Assembly: GCF_002078875.1 (NCBI RefSeq)
Contig: NC_034412.1
Location: forward strand, 8,798,688-8,862,687
Source of the DNA: Numida meleagris
Lineage: Eukaryota > Chordata > Aves > Galliformes > Numididae
DNA: 64,000 nt
Reading direction: 5' to 3'
Shown here: positions 1-12,800 of the stretch, piece after piece
Numbering within the stretch: the first letter of the stretch is position 1
Layout of the letters: each line of letters begins with the position of its first letter
Made by a program: the position numbers and the translations under genes
The notes under the pieces: model-generated
Database searches by the model: none
What the model was told of the DNA's origin: nothing
The model's input: the letters and a program-made list of their open reading frames with translations, nothing else

Positions 1-767
1 CTGGGAAGCAAACTGTGGCAGTTCTGTCATGCTCACACATACAAACCCAAGTTACAAGTGCTGACTGTATCTTCACATTTCCCAGAGTTTACATCTCTAG
101 AAGAGTAATAACTTTTCTCGCATAAAAGTTTTAAAAGATAAACCTGCAAACAAAATGAAATCATTCTGATGCTTGAAAGGACTTTGACCTTGATTAGTGA
201 AAGAAAAAAAAAAAAAACAGAGAGGGCTTAGTGGACATTAAAATGAAAAACAGATTATCTCACATTTGCATTGCTCCGGTTACTTTGCGCATTCTTCAGT
301 CGTTTGAGGATGGGTATTACTACAAGATCTGGAGCTGTGTCAGGATGAGCTTTCCACGGACTGAGGACCCACAAAGTAAAAAGGGTTCATCATTACAAAA
401 GCTTTGTGAATGGCACTTGCGAAATAACAAGAGCAATTGCGAATTCCTAATCAGAGCCATCCAGTGCCACAGCATGAAGACCAGATATCAAAAGTAACCT
501 CTAACGACTGCACTTTGAATCAGCCTTGTTGTCAAACTTCACGCAGCGATGACAAAGGTCATTCCACGTGAAGAGTCATGTTTCAATATTTCAGGTACTG
601 CTCCTTCCAAGCACTGTAATAGATAAATATTTTAATCCATAGCAGCGTAAACCACAGTTTAACTAATCTGAGTTGTAGGAAATTCTCTATTCTCTGTTTA
701 GGCCCTAACTTTAGTGAAGAAAAAAAGCAATCAGCGCGCTCTGTCACATCACAAACACTGAACTGAC

Positions 768-869
768 CTTCCATTGCTCCCTGGGAAGCAGCCTCACCAC
801 CACGATGTCACCATTCAGGGCTCTGTTGCGAGCAACCACTCCATCAATAAAGATATCGCGAGTCCCATC
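768..869 (-). CDS. DIS3L2: DIS3L2 exon: start of first cold-shock-like region
   Basis: The exon is 102 nt, phase 0 at both ends, encoding 34 residues (canonical 84–117) that begin [10 protein letters not shown] and end REQWK. The acceptor is at 870–871 (…gactag) and the donor is AAG|GTCAGT at 767–766. It is the most downstream DIS3L2 exon in the window, and the remaining exons lie beyond the left edge. The match to the family sequence [15 protein letters not shown] is unmistakable. Confidence 0.93.
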
Positions 870-3800
870 CTAGTCAAAGAGGAAAAAAAATAAACATCGG
901 ACCAAAGCATATTAAGTTACAGTTGTTATGAGGTTTAAAATACTGTCATCAAAGAGACACACCCGAGTGAGACAAACATCCTGCAGTCGTGCACAGAAGT
1001 GAAATGGATTCACCACATGCCCTTCAATATGCAGCATCTTTCAGCAAATAAGCTCTTTGTATGCATGTGCCAGCACAGTAGTTGCACAGTATTTATCCAA
1101 GGCAGAGCCAAGCCCTCCAAATACATTGTCTGCAAACTCTGCCCAGTTCCTCTACAGTTACTTTTGGGAATGGGTAGAGAGCTCCCTGCAGCCACAGTTC
1201 TCCACGTATTAAGTTCCCAGTTGAAGCACCGTAAAAGCTATTGTTCAGATCACGTTTAGAAGGCAGTCTGTGCAAAGTGCCCTGCGCAGAGCTGTCTGCT
1301 GCTGTCCTGCAGGAGGTGGGAAAGCAGGGCCAGAAGGACCAGCAGCATCGGGACTGTCAAGGCAGTCTGTGGAGGTGGCCTGGACAGAGGCTGGGGATGC
1401 AGTTCCTTTGAATGAAGAAACACCGTATATTCCACACTTGACACAACTGATGTTAGAACAAATTCAGAAAGAAATGGTGACTACAGAAGCCAACTGCAAG
1501 CATGAAGATCATCTACGGTAGCAGACGTGTTAGGACATCTTTTCTCAATACTCTTTGTTAACATCCTTGCACAAGAGCTTCTACTAATTGTAGACACTAT
1601 GATTATGCACCCCAGACACGTTTGGCATTCTGCTAATCTAGATTTGGAGCAGAAGATTTTCTTAATGGGGTGAATAAAGACAAAGTTTTCTGAAGATGCC
1701 AACGCAGATATTTTAGCTTTTAAGGGATTGCCAATTTTGTCCTTATTTTTGTCTAATTAGTTGTAGAAATGAAAGCAGCAAGAGTGCTATCTCCCCACAA
1801 TTTGGTACATGAAGAATTCCATGAATCTGTTTACAATACCATGAACATGTCAAACAATGTGAGCATTTAGTTTCAACATGAGCAGCGAAGATAGTTTTTC
1901 AACAGAGAGCTATCTTCTCATCATTCTGAAGTACAAAAAAAAGAGGATGAATTCCTTTAGATTGGAACTTCGTTGTCTTTCAATGAAAAAACTGCCTTGC
2001 AAAAATTAAAACCTCAATCACAACGTTAGTGGCTTCTCAGATACGCGCTCCTGAATCTCAGATGCTTGAGTAAATCCAATCAGAACTACCAGTACAATCA
2101 GTCTCCAAGAAAAACTTTTTATAACCTGAAAACACGAGGCCTTAATATCACATAAATATCTTACTCTGCTTAGATACCAAAACAATGAAACGACAGAACC
2201 CTGCCGTGATGTGAAACTAAGGCCGTCCTCCAAGAGACCAAATTACTCTTAGAAAGAAAAGCAGCAGCAGCTCAACAGCTGTGTGAAAGCTGCCTCCCAT
2301 GACAAGATGCAGAAAAATTGCAAAGCCTCTTGGACCAACATAATTCAAATTGGAAGCTGTTCTTTTCAAAAAGCCAGATTTTTTACACATGGTCTTTTTC
2401 CTCATTCCTCCCCACCCTCTCCCTTCTGCCTGAGCTCTTCACCTAAATCCACCACTTTATCAGAGTCATTCTTTTAAGGAAAATGCCTTTTTTTTTTTTT
2501 GTCTGTACACACAGCTGCTCTATGCTGCGGGACACAAGCTGGCATTCAGGACAATTTGTTTATTCTGCGCTTTTTTCCTGCCTTCCTTCTCCCCGAGGTT
2601 TCTAAGGGAAAGGCTCTGGGCCTTGCAGCAAAGACACAGACAGACAGTACATTCGCAGCAAGAAACACACTGGGACTTCTGGCGTTAAAAGGTGAACAGC
2701 TGTTGCATTTGAACTCCATGAAGCCGTAGCCAAGTTGAGAGCTGCAAGCAGAGGGGATGGTGCCCTAGCCAGCAGCAGGGGAGATGGGGTGATTCTTCAC
2801 AGCTGTAGCTCTTGCAGCATCTGGTAATGATAGGAAGTCCTGCAGAACACTAAGGTTGCAAACCCTCCTGCTGCCCTCAGTGGCAAACACAGTTATATGA
2901 AAGAAAAGTTCCTAAAGCATCTACCATCTATCAGAGCAAGGACAGTGCTCACACCAGAGCCATCTTCACCCAGGCGCTGATTCTGCTTGTTATTACGGAC
3001 AAGGCTGGTTCTAGGACTCAGCCCCACAAAGGGAAGCAAAGTAGAAAGGTAAGTGAGATAACCTCAGCTAACTCTCCCTTTCAGAGCAGCAAGCAATATA
3101 CTGCACAGGGCACCAGGGATGATCAGAGGTAGAGCTTCACAACTAACAAAACTCATGTCAGTAGCTAGATTTTACGTGTAACCTTGTACTTTGTAATTTC
3201 CAAGAAGAAAGGATCACAGTCCCTTTCTCCCTTACACACTCAGTGTACTCTACTGAGCTACCAAAGAGCTACTCCATACTTCTTCCTCTAATTCATAGCA
3301 AGAATCTGCTTCACGCACCCCTGAGCTTCAACCATGCCAGTCTCCTGTAACACAGAGGGCTGTGAAACATCATCCCCAATGAACAAAGTGAACTGACACT
3401 GCGCACATTTCAAGGCTTTCAATCCAAGCTCCAACGCATCAGCGCTGTCAGTAGCAGAGACAAGTGCGTCAGTGTTTCTCTGCCTTTCCCCTGCAGCAAC
3501 AAAACATTTCAATACGAAACTCTCTCACTGATAGTAACATTTTTGGCCAAGTCAGTTCCACATAAAAAGCTTTAGCTGTTGCGAGAACCCCTCTTCTCAA
3601 TCGACATAAAGAAAGACGAGAGAAGAGGCACAAAGGAGCCCCACGTGATAGAAACACATCCTAAGCCAACCAATATCCAGCTAGTGCAAAAGCGGGCACA
3701 TGAAAAGGAATCATGCGTATTATTTCTGGAATGACTTTTCAAATTAGCTCATGCAGCAGATCGAAAACGGAGAGCATATTTGTTTAGGGAAGATTAACTT

Positions 3801-6800
3801 AAATCAGTGGAAAATCTATAAAACCTTTGCAGCCATAAACCAGGGGTTTACAATTACTCTATGTGGTGGTCCTCAAGCCTGAGTTCAGCTGGCTTCTGTG
3901 GGACCCAGCGGTATCCCCAGTTTCAGCACAAGCTAAGTCAGTTGTTCTTTGAAGGATAAAAAAGCAAGATTTGTTTGGGAGTATCTGATTTAAAAGTAAA
4001 TCCAGATCGTGTTCATTTATCCCAACTCGCTCACCTCTGAGTGACCTTTCATACACAGCATAACTCCTATCTTAATGCACCTTCACTTATGAACTTTAAA
4101 GCATTTTAAAATTACACTTACTGGAGATGGAATGAAGGCTTCATGGTACTTCTTAGGATTTATTCTCAAGGGTCCCTTAAATAGAAAAAAAAAAGAAGAC
4201 AGAGAAAGATTACGCCTGAATCTTATTAATTTTATATAACATCAGTTAAATTAGAGCTGTGGGTAATATATCTGCTGTGAAACATGAGAGATACATCTAT
4301 ATTTCCATTATACATTTTAAGTCTTGACAACTTCGCATCCAAGCAATTTCTAGCCAAAAGGCAGCTTCATGTTAGGCTTAAGCTGATCTACTGCAGTCTG
4401 TCATGGAGGAGATGTTGAATCATTGCTTGTTGCTGCTACTGGATGAACTACGGATACAAGCACTCCTGTTCCCTTCACACATTTCCTGCTGAGCATCCAC
4501 TAGCTTCATTAAAAAAAAGACAGACAATTGAAACAATTTATTTTGCTCTGCTGTGGAAAAGGGGAGTGTTAGCTTTGCTTAGTTTAGAGAACAGGAGGAA
4601 GAAGGAAAAGCTGACCTGCTGAGGTTGCATGGATTTGCAAATGTGATTCCATCCTAAGAGGGTCCCAGGAACTGGGGTTCAGGTGGCAGCAGTTAAAGCT
4701 GACAGCACTTGATTCTTATGGAAACACAGCCCTGTTAACTAGCTATCCGCTTTAACGCAGGTGTTTGCCCCATGCTGAAAATTTTAAACTTTCTCAATTT
4801 GGGTATTTGAAATAACGCTGGCCAATTTGTTACACGGGTTCCATCTGTTTGCACTTCTGCCTTAAGCAATCATAGGAACCTCTCACAGGGATTGCTTCCT
4901 TAAAAATTTACTGCAGCATATAATTCTTTTATGTACTCTGGGAAACACTCAGACAAGAGGAAAATAAAGCTGATTACATGCGGAAGTTTTGCTGCCTTGA
5001 GGAAGAATGTGCAGATTTATGAAGGTTTTCCATTGTTTTTATTTGTTTAAGCCTGGGAACACTAGCACCACATATCCTATATTCCTTAGGCATTACCTGA
5101 TTACTTTGCTGTGACACCTTGTGTTGTGCCTTCCGCAAGTAATATGAATGAGCACGCTAGCCACATGGCTAGCACAACCAGGGACAACAGAAAGAAAAGC
5201 ATGGGGATACTTCATAGAAAACTCTCAAGGGTCTTTTCCCCACTTATTTCCCAGAACCAGCCATCAAAATTAACAGACCATTAGTAAAGGAAGCTGCTAC
5301 AGAGAGAAAGGAAAAAAAAAAATTGTGGGCGATGATTGCTCCACTTGACAATAAGTCAAATAATTCTCATACCCAGGATCTGCTCAACAGCACAAAGCAG
5401 AAGAAGGGCTATCTTGTGTTGCTCTGGAGAGCCCTGCTGAACAGTCTGGGACAGCTGTCAATCAGGCAGGTGCAGATGCCCATCCTGAGCGTGAAAAATC
5501 CCCTTTTGTGCCCACGGCCCAGGAGGCGCCGAAGTGGCGACGTGTGCATGGACACCCAGCTCAGGCAAACACACAGCCGAGTGTTACCATGCTCACAGCG
5601 TAACGGGTTTCTCTGCATTTTACATGCACTACCTAATTATGATCAGCATTAGAATGCTTACGTCAAGTAGCATTAAAATACTTCGGTTCTTTCCTTAAAG
5701 CGAGGAACTCCCAAAGTTTATCTTAGAAAGCAGATGGGCCCTATTATCTGTGCCTATGAAAATCCTATTTACAATGTTGTACATTTCACGCTGTGATATC
5801 ATATCTGGAACCGGTCACTCTCCCCATCTGCAGCGAACAACTGTTCTCATATGTGTATTAGGGGGTGAGGATCTGGCTGCAGAGTCTCATGATGTCACAC
5901 AAGTGTTGTATTATTTTACAATACCTCACAAATAATAGCTGCTATATTTATCAGTATTATTATGGCAGTAGAGCCTTTGTTTTGAAAAAGAAGATAGAGG
6001 TTTGGAGGAAGGTTTCTAAAACACTTTCTGATGATTCAAGTGGGCTTTGCACAGACTAGCCAAAAAAGTTTCTGACTTTATTAAACTTCTCCAGCAAGAT
6101 ACAAAAAAAGTTATCATTTCTCAAGTTCCTCCACTAGAACCAGACAGGAATACTCAGATTATACTTCAAGGATCTCAAATCAAGCACTTTGCAACAGTTA
6201 TCGTAACACCTACGCCTCACTTGGTCTGTACGTGTCAAACAAAAGGTCAGGATTCAAGCACCTGCCTGCTTTCAGCCACCTTTGAGAAGACAGCCCATGA
6301 AAAGCAGGGGATCCCCAGCCTTCATGCACACAAAGGAACAGCTCTCCAAAGAAAAACACCCTCCAGGTGGCAAAGCAGGCTGAGTGCCTGCGCGCTGTGC
6401 GCTCTCGCTCCGCCTGACCCCAGCAGCCCTGCAGGGAGGGTCTGAGAGACGCCAGAGGCGTGGGGCAGACATGAGGTTCTGGCCGGTGCTTCACAAGATG
6501 ATCATGGTCCTTTGGGTCAACGCTCCTTAACACATAACCTGACTTCATCTGCTGTGTATGGCCAACACCATCCAGTTACGTAACCATGTAGAAGTTATTC
6601 AATCTTGTTTGCCTTCAGCCTCTGATTCCAATCAACCTGATACGTTTGGTGTTTGCTCACTGCAGACAGCTTTATGGGTGTGGAAGCGGGAAGTCTGCAC
6701 TCTCAAGCACCTGTGCTCGGATCCTTTATCTTGTGGAAAGACACTTCTGCACACGTCCCTTGATTAAATGAATCCAGGAATCCTGCAGGGCACACTTCTC

Positions 6801-9800
6801 CACGCTACTTACTGAAAACTGAATTATGCCAGATACAGTACCAGAAGTCATTAAGACTATTACTACTGACAGACATCAACGCCCATCAAGATACACTTTT
6901 GTCCTTCCTGATCTAGGACTGTTTAATCTTCATTGCACTCATGTTTCATCTAAGAGATCTTCCACATTTGCCAGCAGTTTGGGCTTTCAGGCATATTTAG
7001 TTGCACTGTTCCATTGCCAGAGCCCCACAGCATCCTCAGAGTTCACAGCAGGGTCTCTCCTCTCTACCAGATCTCACGTTTTCGTGCCACCCACGTCCAG
7101 CATTTCCCTGGACAATCTTGGAACTCTCCCACTCAGATCCACGCTTCTGACCAGCTACCTCTCAAGTCTCAAACTGAAAGAAGAGAGATTTAGACCAGAT
7201 ATAAGGAAAAAAAGTTTTTTACACCAAGGGTGGCAAGGCATTGGCACAGGCTGCCCATAGAGGTGGTAGATGCCCCGTCCCTGGAGATACCTAAGGTCAG
7301 GCTGGATGGGGCTCTGAGCACCTGGAGCTGTAGGTGACCCTGTTCAGCACAGAGAGTTGGACCAGATGGCCTTTAAGGGACCCTTCCAACTCAAACAATT
7401 CTATGATTCCAAGTTTGCTCAGGACCATCAGATTCAGACTAGTATGTATTTTCTCCTCTTCTGCAGGTTCTTACTGAGCATTTTTGCAGGCCACTAATGC
7501 TCTGCATTAAGAGATTAACACAACACATATTTGATGACCGTGTCTCTTGCCACTATACAGAGCAGTGCTTAATATTAGTTCACTCACTGAAGTCGCTTTC
7601 AGGATCTCACCTATCCTGCTTGAAGCTGCAATGATGAATGGTCTTGATGAGATCATGAGTATGAGTGAGTCAAAAATGAGAGATACTGAGCTGAGATGCT
7701 TATGATCTGACACTCAGCCCTGAATGATTAAATCCAGATTGTACAGCCTGAGCTGTTTCCCTGAGACATGGGACTGGGTGAAAGGAAAACAGCTACAGCC
7801 TAAGAAAGCACGTCTGACTCTTTCAGTCACATAGCACATGACCCGGAGTAGACACTACGCACTTACAAGACTGAAGGTTTGTTTTGCCAGATAGCATGCA
7901 ATCACAGGCCTCCTGAGAGTTGGCATTTCCATGGAGTTCCCAGGTAGTGGCCATAGTCTGATGTGCCTCATCTGCAGCTGCAGTCGACCTCACCAAGAGT
8001 CTACACACTCTGCACTTAATGCTATCAGACAAAAAAGGTAGGTGATCCCAACTGCAGCTTTGATGTATTGATGAAAATATCACAACCTTATCCAGCATTA
8101 CAACACAAATTCAACAGCAATGCACCGGTGGGTGTTCAGGTAGATGATGCCTCAATGTGAGTGACTGGAATGCCCTCAATGACTTCCACCTGCCTTTCCC
8201 CCAGCCATTCTGACCTCACTGGGATGCTGGGTGTGTCCTCTGCATCACACCACGATGAGGACTGCATTACAGCTGCTGTTGTATGACATTCTCCTTTTCT
8301 GCACCTCAGTGAACCTCAGCCCTGCTTGCTTTTACATACAACTCCTTCCACAATCCAGTTACCCACACAAGTGGCAGGTCCACCCCTACACTGTGCTAGA
8401 TATTGGAAGAATTGCTGCCTATATACAGCTCCAATTTTGCTGCTGCAAATAGAAGCATGAAGTCCAACTTTTGATGGGCCTAGAATGTGTAAAATCTGAA
8501 CATGCTACCTGTTTGAGGCAAATAACTACAAAGACACAGGCAGCTGATTTTCTGCACTGTGCTGGGTTCTTCCACTCCATCTAGTATCTGTGCCTTATTT
8601 CTGTAAGCCATGCTGTCATCAGAGGTTGGGTCAGCCCTATGACCTTAGGGGAGTGCAAAGAAAATTATGCAAGTAAATCAAGTTCCAGCACCACGAGCTG
8701 GCCGTTTGATATTAATTTGTAGTTTATAACACTTTACTGTAATGCCTTCGTAGGCACAGCTCTGCGAGACTTCAGGGACCACATCATTACCAGCATCTCT
8801 CCTATGTTGTTTTTTTTTGGGGGGGGGGGGGGAAGGAGACTTCTGGGAAGAGTTTATGGAGATAAATTAAAAGGAGATGAGTACATCTGGATGAGAAGGC
8901 ACTTGCACCTCATTGCTGAGAACTAACATCTGTCTTTGCAAAGAATTTTAGCAAGAAGCATCTTGCTAAGGGCATTCCTTTTCACTTACACTGACAAAGA
9001 AAGAGGCTGCCAGCACCTGCTGTGTTTCTGATTGTCACTAGTAAAAGTAACTAAGACTCCACGAAAGTCACAGTCGTGGCTAGCAGACCATGCAACCCTG
9101 CAATTCATCGTGATTATGGATCAGGAATTTTACAGTCCAACCAAAAACTGCACTGTAGCTGGCTATAAAAAGTTTCATTCCGTTTCTAGAACCTCCAGAG
9201 AAAGCATTTACAAGTCATACATCAATTCCCTGTCATGTAATTAACTGAGATTGACTTTGAACAACTGCCTGTGATTTCCACAGACTTATCACAACAGCAT
9301 TTTATGTTCCAGGCACCTGAATTAGCTCTCCTCTTTTCAGTCCTGCTGAAACATCTTCCTTTGACATGTAAGCTTCAAATATACTCTTCTTCTTCCCTCG
9401 AGCAGGCTTATTTCGATTCTTTCTGTCGCCTGATGTCAGGACAGCAGCATAGGATCCTCCTGCAAACAGAAATTAGTAAGTGTTATCTTGCCCACCAAAT
9501 TTGTCTATGTATCTATGCAAGTGCAGCTGTACAGAGGCTCTGTACTGGAAGCTGAACTTTCGGGAAGAGTTTGCCTAGAAATACTGGCATCCAGTCTCAG
9601 AGCACTGAAAATCCTGGAATGATCATATTTTACAAATAATTAACAGTTTTTACAGCTCATTTTAGAGCTAAGACCATTCATCCCAGCCCATCTTTTAATA
9701 GCACTTAGCACATGCTTCGAGGCAGCTTATTCCTGAAGCGTGTACGTGCTCTGCTTTAATACCTCTGGGAGTTCCCAGTTGTCTAGGATTTATTCTGCTG

Positions 9801-12800
9801 TCTGAATTGCTCATTGTTTCTGTCTGCGATTCAGAAAGTTGTCTCTTCCTATCGAAGTTCTGGGGAGCTCTCGCGGATTCCGAGTTGTTTCTGGTCCTTG
9901 CAAACCCTCTCTTTTCTGCACCTGAAATCAAACACAAGTTTGAAATAGCAGGAGAGTGAGGAAGGACCTCAGTGCCAGCTCACGGTCCTGGTGAAACTCA
10001 TGGTCTGCAGTGCCTCAATACCAGTCACAACTGTGAGTCATGCTCTTTATCCAAAAGAAATGATGTCTTCATTAGCTCATTTGTAATCTGCTGGCTCTTC
10101 GTGCCTCCTAATCCACCACTAACTTACTTTAGCATAAACGGAACTCTGGAAATTACGATCCTAAAGCTGGATACAACCCTTCCAAAATCCTGGGAAATTC
10201 ATTAGAGCATATAAAATGTGAAATTGTTAAATGGTTTCCAAAGCCCCTAGCTCCACCCCATTAAGCCCCCAAATAAATAGTGAGAAAATGTAACTTCCCT
10301 GCAACTTGCACTTCAAATAAAGTAGTTCAGGGACAAAGGAAAAAAAAAATCACAACAACCCACCCTGGGCTAATTAACTTCAGAGCTACCAGAGGGAGCA
10401 TTGCACACAATGACACTGCCAAGAAATGCCAAGGCTCCAAATGCCCAGCCTGCTCAGAATAGGTCACGATCATACAAAAATATTCTGCAAAGACTCACCC
10501 CTTCCTTCCCTGCCATCACCTCAGACCCTTCCCTACAGCCAGGAGAGCAAGCAGCAGCTTCCAAAGCGTATGCCAACGCTGTTCCACGGATCAGCACATT
10601 GGAATGCAACCCAGCGCCGTGCAGCTGCCCTCTTGGCCCTCCACCTGGATACTGAACATGTCATCACAGCTTTGCCTTCCAGCCCCTCCTGGCTACGCTC
10701 CCTGGGTCCAAGCTTGTACCTGCAAGTCAGAAAACGTGCAATGCCAACTTATTTGCTACGGGGCTATCCAAGTTACAAGGTAATTTAAAAAAAAAAAATA
10801 AGTACAATACCCTTCACAAACTAAATTGGAAATTGGATTATGGAATTAAGCTGAAGCAGTGGGAAGAAAGGGAGGAGTCCAAGGGAAGCTACAGCTGCAA
10901 AACAACAAGCACAACTGCAGATTGAGATTTCACCAGATGCGGAAGAGGTAATGCTACCTGTATGGACCCAATTGTAAGGAACAAAAATTACCTGATTTGC
11001 AAATGCCTATCTGATTTGCAAATGCCCTAAGGGTCAAAAGATTAAGTTCAATAACAAGACACTTAAAATATGGGCTACAGATCTGAGCAGCAAAACATTC
11101 GAACTGGCAGCACCACTGGTCCTGGAGAAGTTGTTCAGACATTTTCAAGAAGGAATTTTACCTAGATTGCAACAAGAGAAGTGGGATCTTAGGAAAGCTA
11201 TTTAAAAAGAGAGGTGCGAGGCTGATCGCCAGAGAGGTCATGCCATCTGCCTCGCCGCAGGTTCTTAAAAATAGGTGCGACAGATGTCTGTCAGAGCTGC
11301 TCTAGGAGTAGTTTTTTCCTTGAGGTAGTGCAATGGATTACACGAGCTCTTAAGGTCCTCTAAAGCCCTCGTTTCTATGGCAGCAAGTCACAGAAAATAC
11401 TACTATGAATTAAAGAGCTTGGGATAAAAAGGAGGCTAGATCTTAACATGTAATTAAGCTGGAAAAAAAGCAGAAAATTAAAATGCAGGAAAGAGAGCAC
11501 AACTGTCTAGTAAGTCTGGAAGCGAGCTGAGAGCCAGAATTGGCCATGGTGGAGCAGAGCTGCCCAAGCACTCACCATGGCTGTTATGTCAGCAAGTCCT
11601 GGGCCACGACTGCCTAAAATCGCGCACAGCAACAGCAGCAGGGGAGAAGCACCTTCCATGCAAGCCAGATATCAGAGGCATTCACACACTTGAACACTTA
11701 AGCCTTCGCTTTGCTCTCCAGCGGTCTTTTTCATCCGCTCAGACTTGGACACAAATTCAGAGAAACAATTTACTCAAATGAACAAAGTGTGCTTCAACGT
11801 AGCTGGCTTGCAAGCCAGCCTACACACAGACACTCTGGATAAATGTCTGACCGTGTTGACCTTGACAGTTCTGGCTAAACAAAACCACTGCTGTTATAAA
11901 GCCACAGACAACTGTCACAATTAGCACTCAACTGGAACGCGTCTGATTCTGCATGAGTGTAATTTCTTGAGTTTCTCTTTTTAAGGGAAAGAGAAAACCA
12001 AAGGTTGCCATCTGTTTCAGCTAGACTCAGCATTTGCCTCTTCTACACACCTGTCCCTCAAAACGGGAAGACAGAAACGTTTCCCATAAGCTTTCCTGCT
12101 GCCTTTGTTGATCAGCATTAATACTCTGATGGACAAACAGACAATATTCTGTAAAGCAAACCACAACTTGTCAAAACTCTATAATTAGCATGGGGTATAT
12201 TCAGAATACCCTTTCTGATGTAACTGCAATCACAGAATTCTTTTAAACTCTACTCCAACAGCAGGTGTGGCAGGAGTTTTCATTTTCTTATGTTGTTACA
12301 TTTGCATGATTTGTAAGATGAAATCTTTTAGGATAAGGAGCAACTTGCAGATGTCACACTGAGTATAATGTATTCTAGGCATTAAAATACTCAATGACTT
12401 AATAAATAAAATGAAAAAAATAACACCTGCAGCAGAAGGGAGACTGAAGTGCAGTGCGAAAAAAAAGAAGCAAGCAGATTCCCAGAATAATTGATCTGCC
12501 TTACAGTAAGAAAGAAGGTTAGATGTTTTAAATCAGTTTATTTCAACATAATTCACAGAAAACCACTATAGTTTATATTTGGAAAACTACTGCATTTTAT
12601 TAAACTTATATCTATTAGTCAGTTGATCAACTAGATGGACAACTAAATCAACAAATATGGTCAACTAATCATGAACTTAGCAAGGCCAAAGTCTTAATTT
12701 TTGTACTAATATTTGCATATTGGACTATATAAGAAAGGACCAAGATCCTAAATTTGATTTACCAAAAATAAAACATTTCCAATTGCTCACTAACATGTGA

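Larger units (their letters stand above)
4176..9316 (-). other. DIS3L2: DIS3L2 intron with a CR1 fragment
   Basis: Intron of about 5.1 kb. It contains a CR1 3' fragment at about 7168–7412 and a 14-G run at 8819–8832. Apart from these I see unique AT-rich DNA and no supported gene. Confidence 0.65.
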
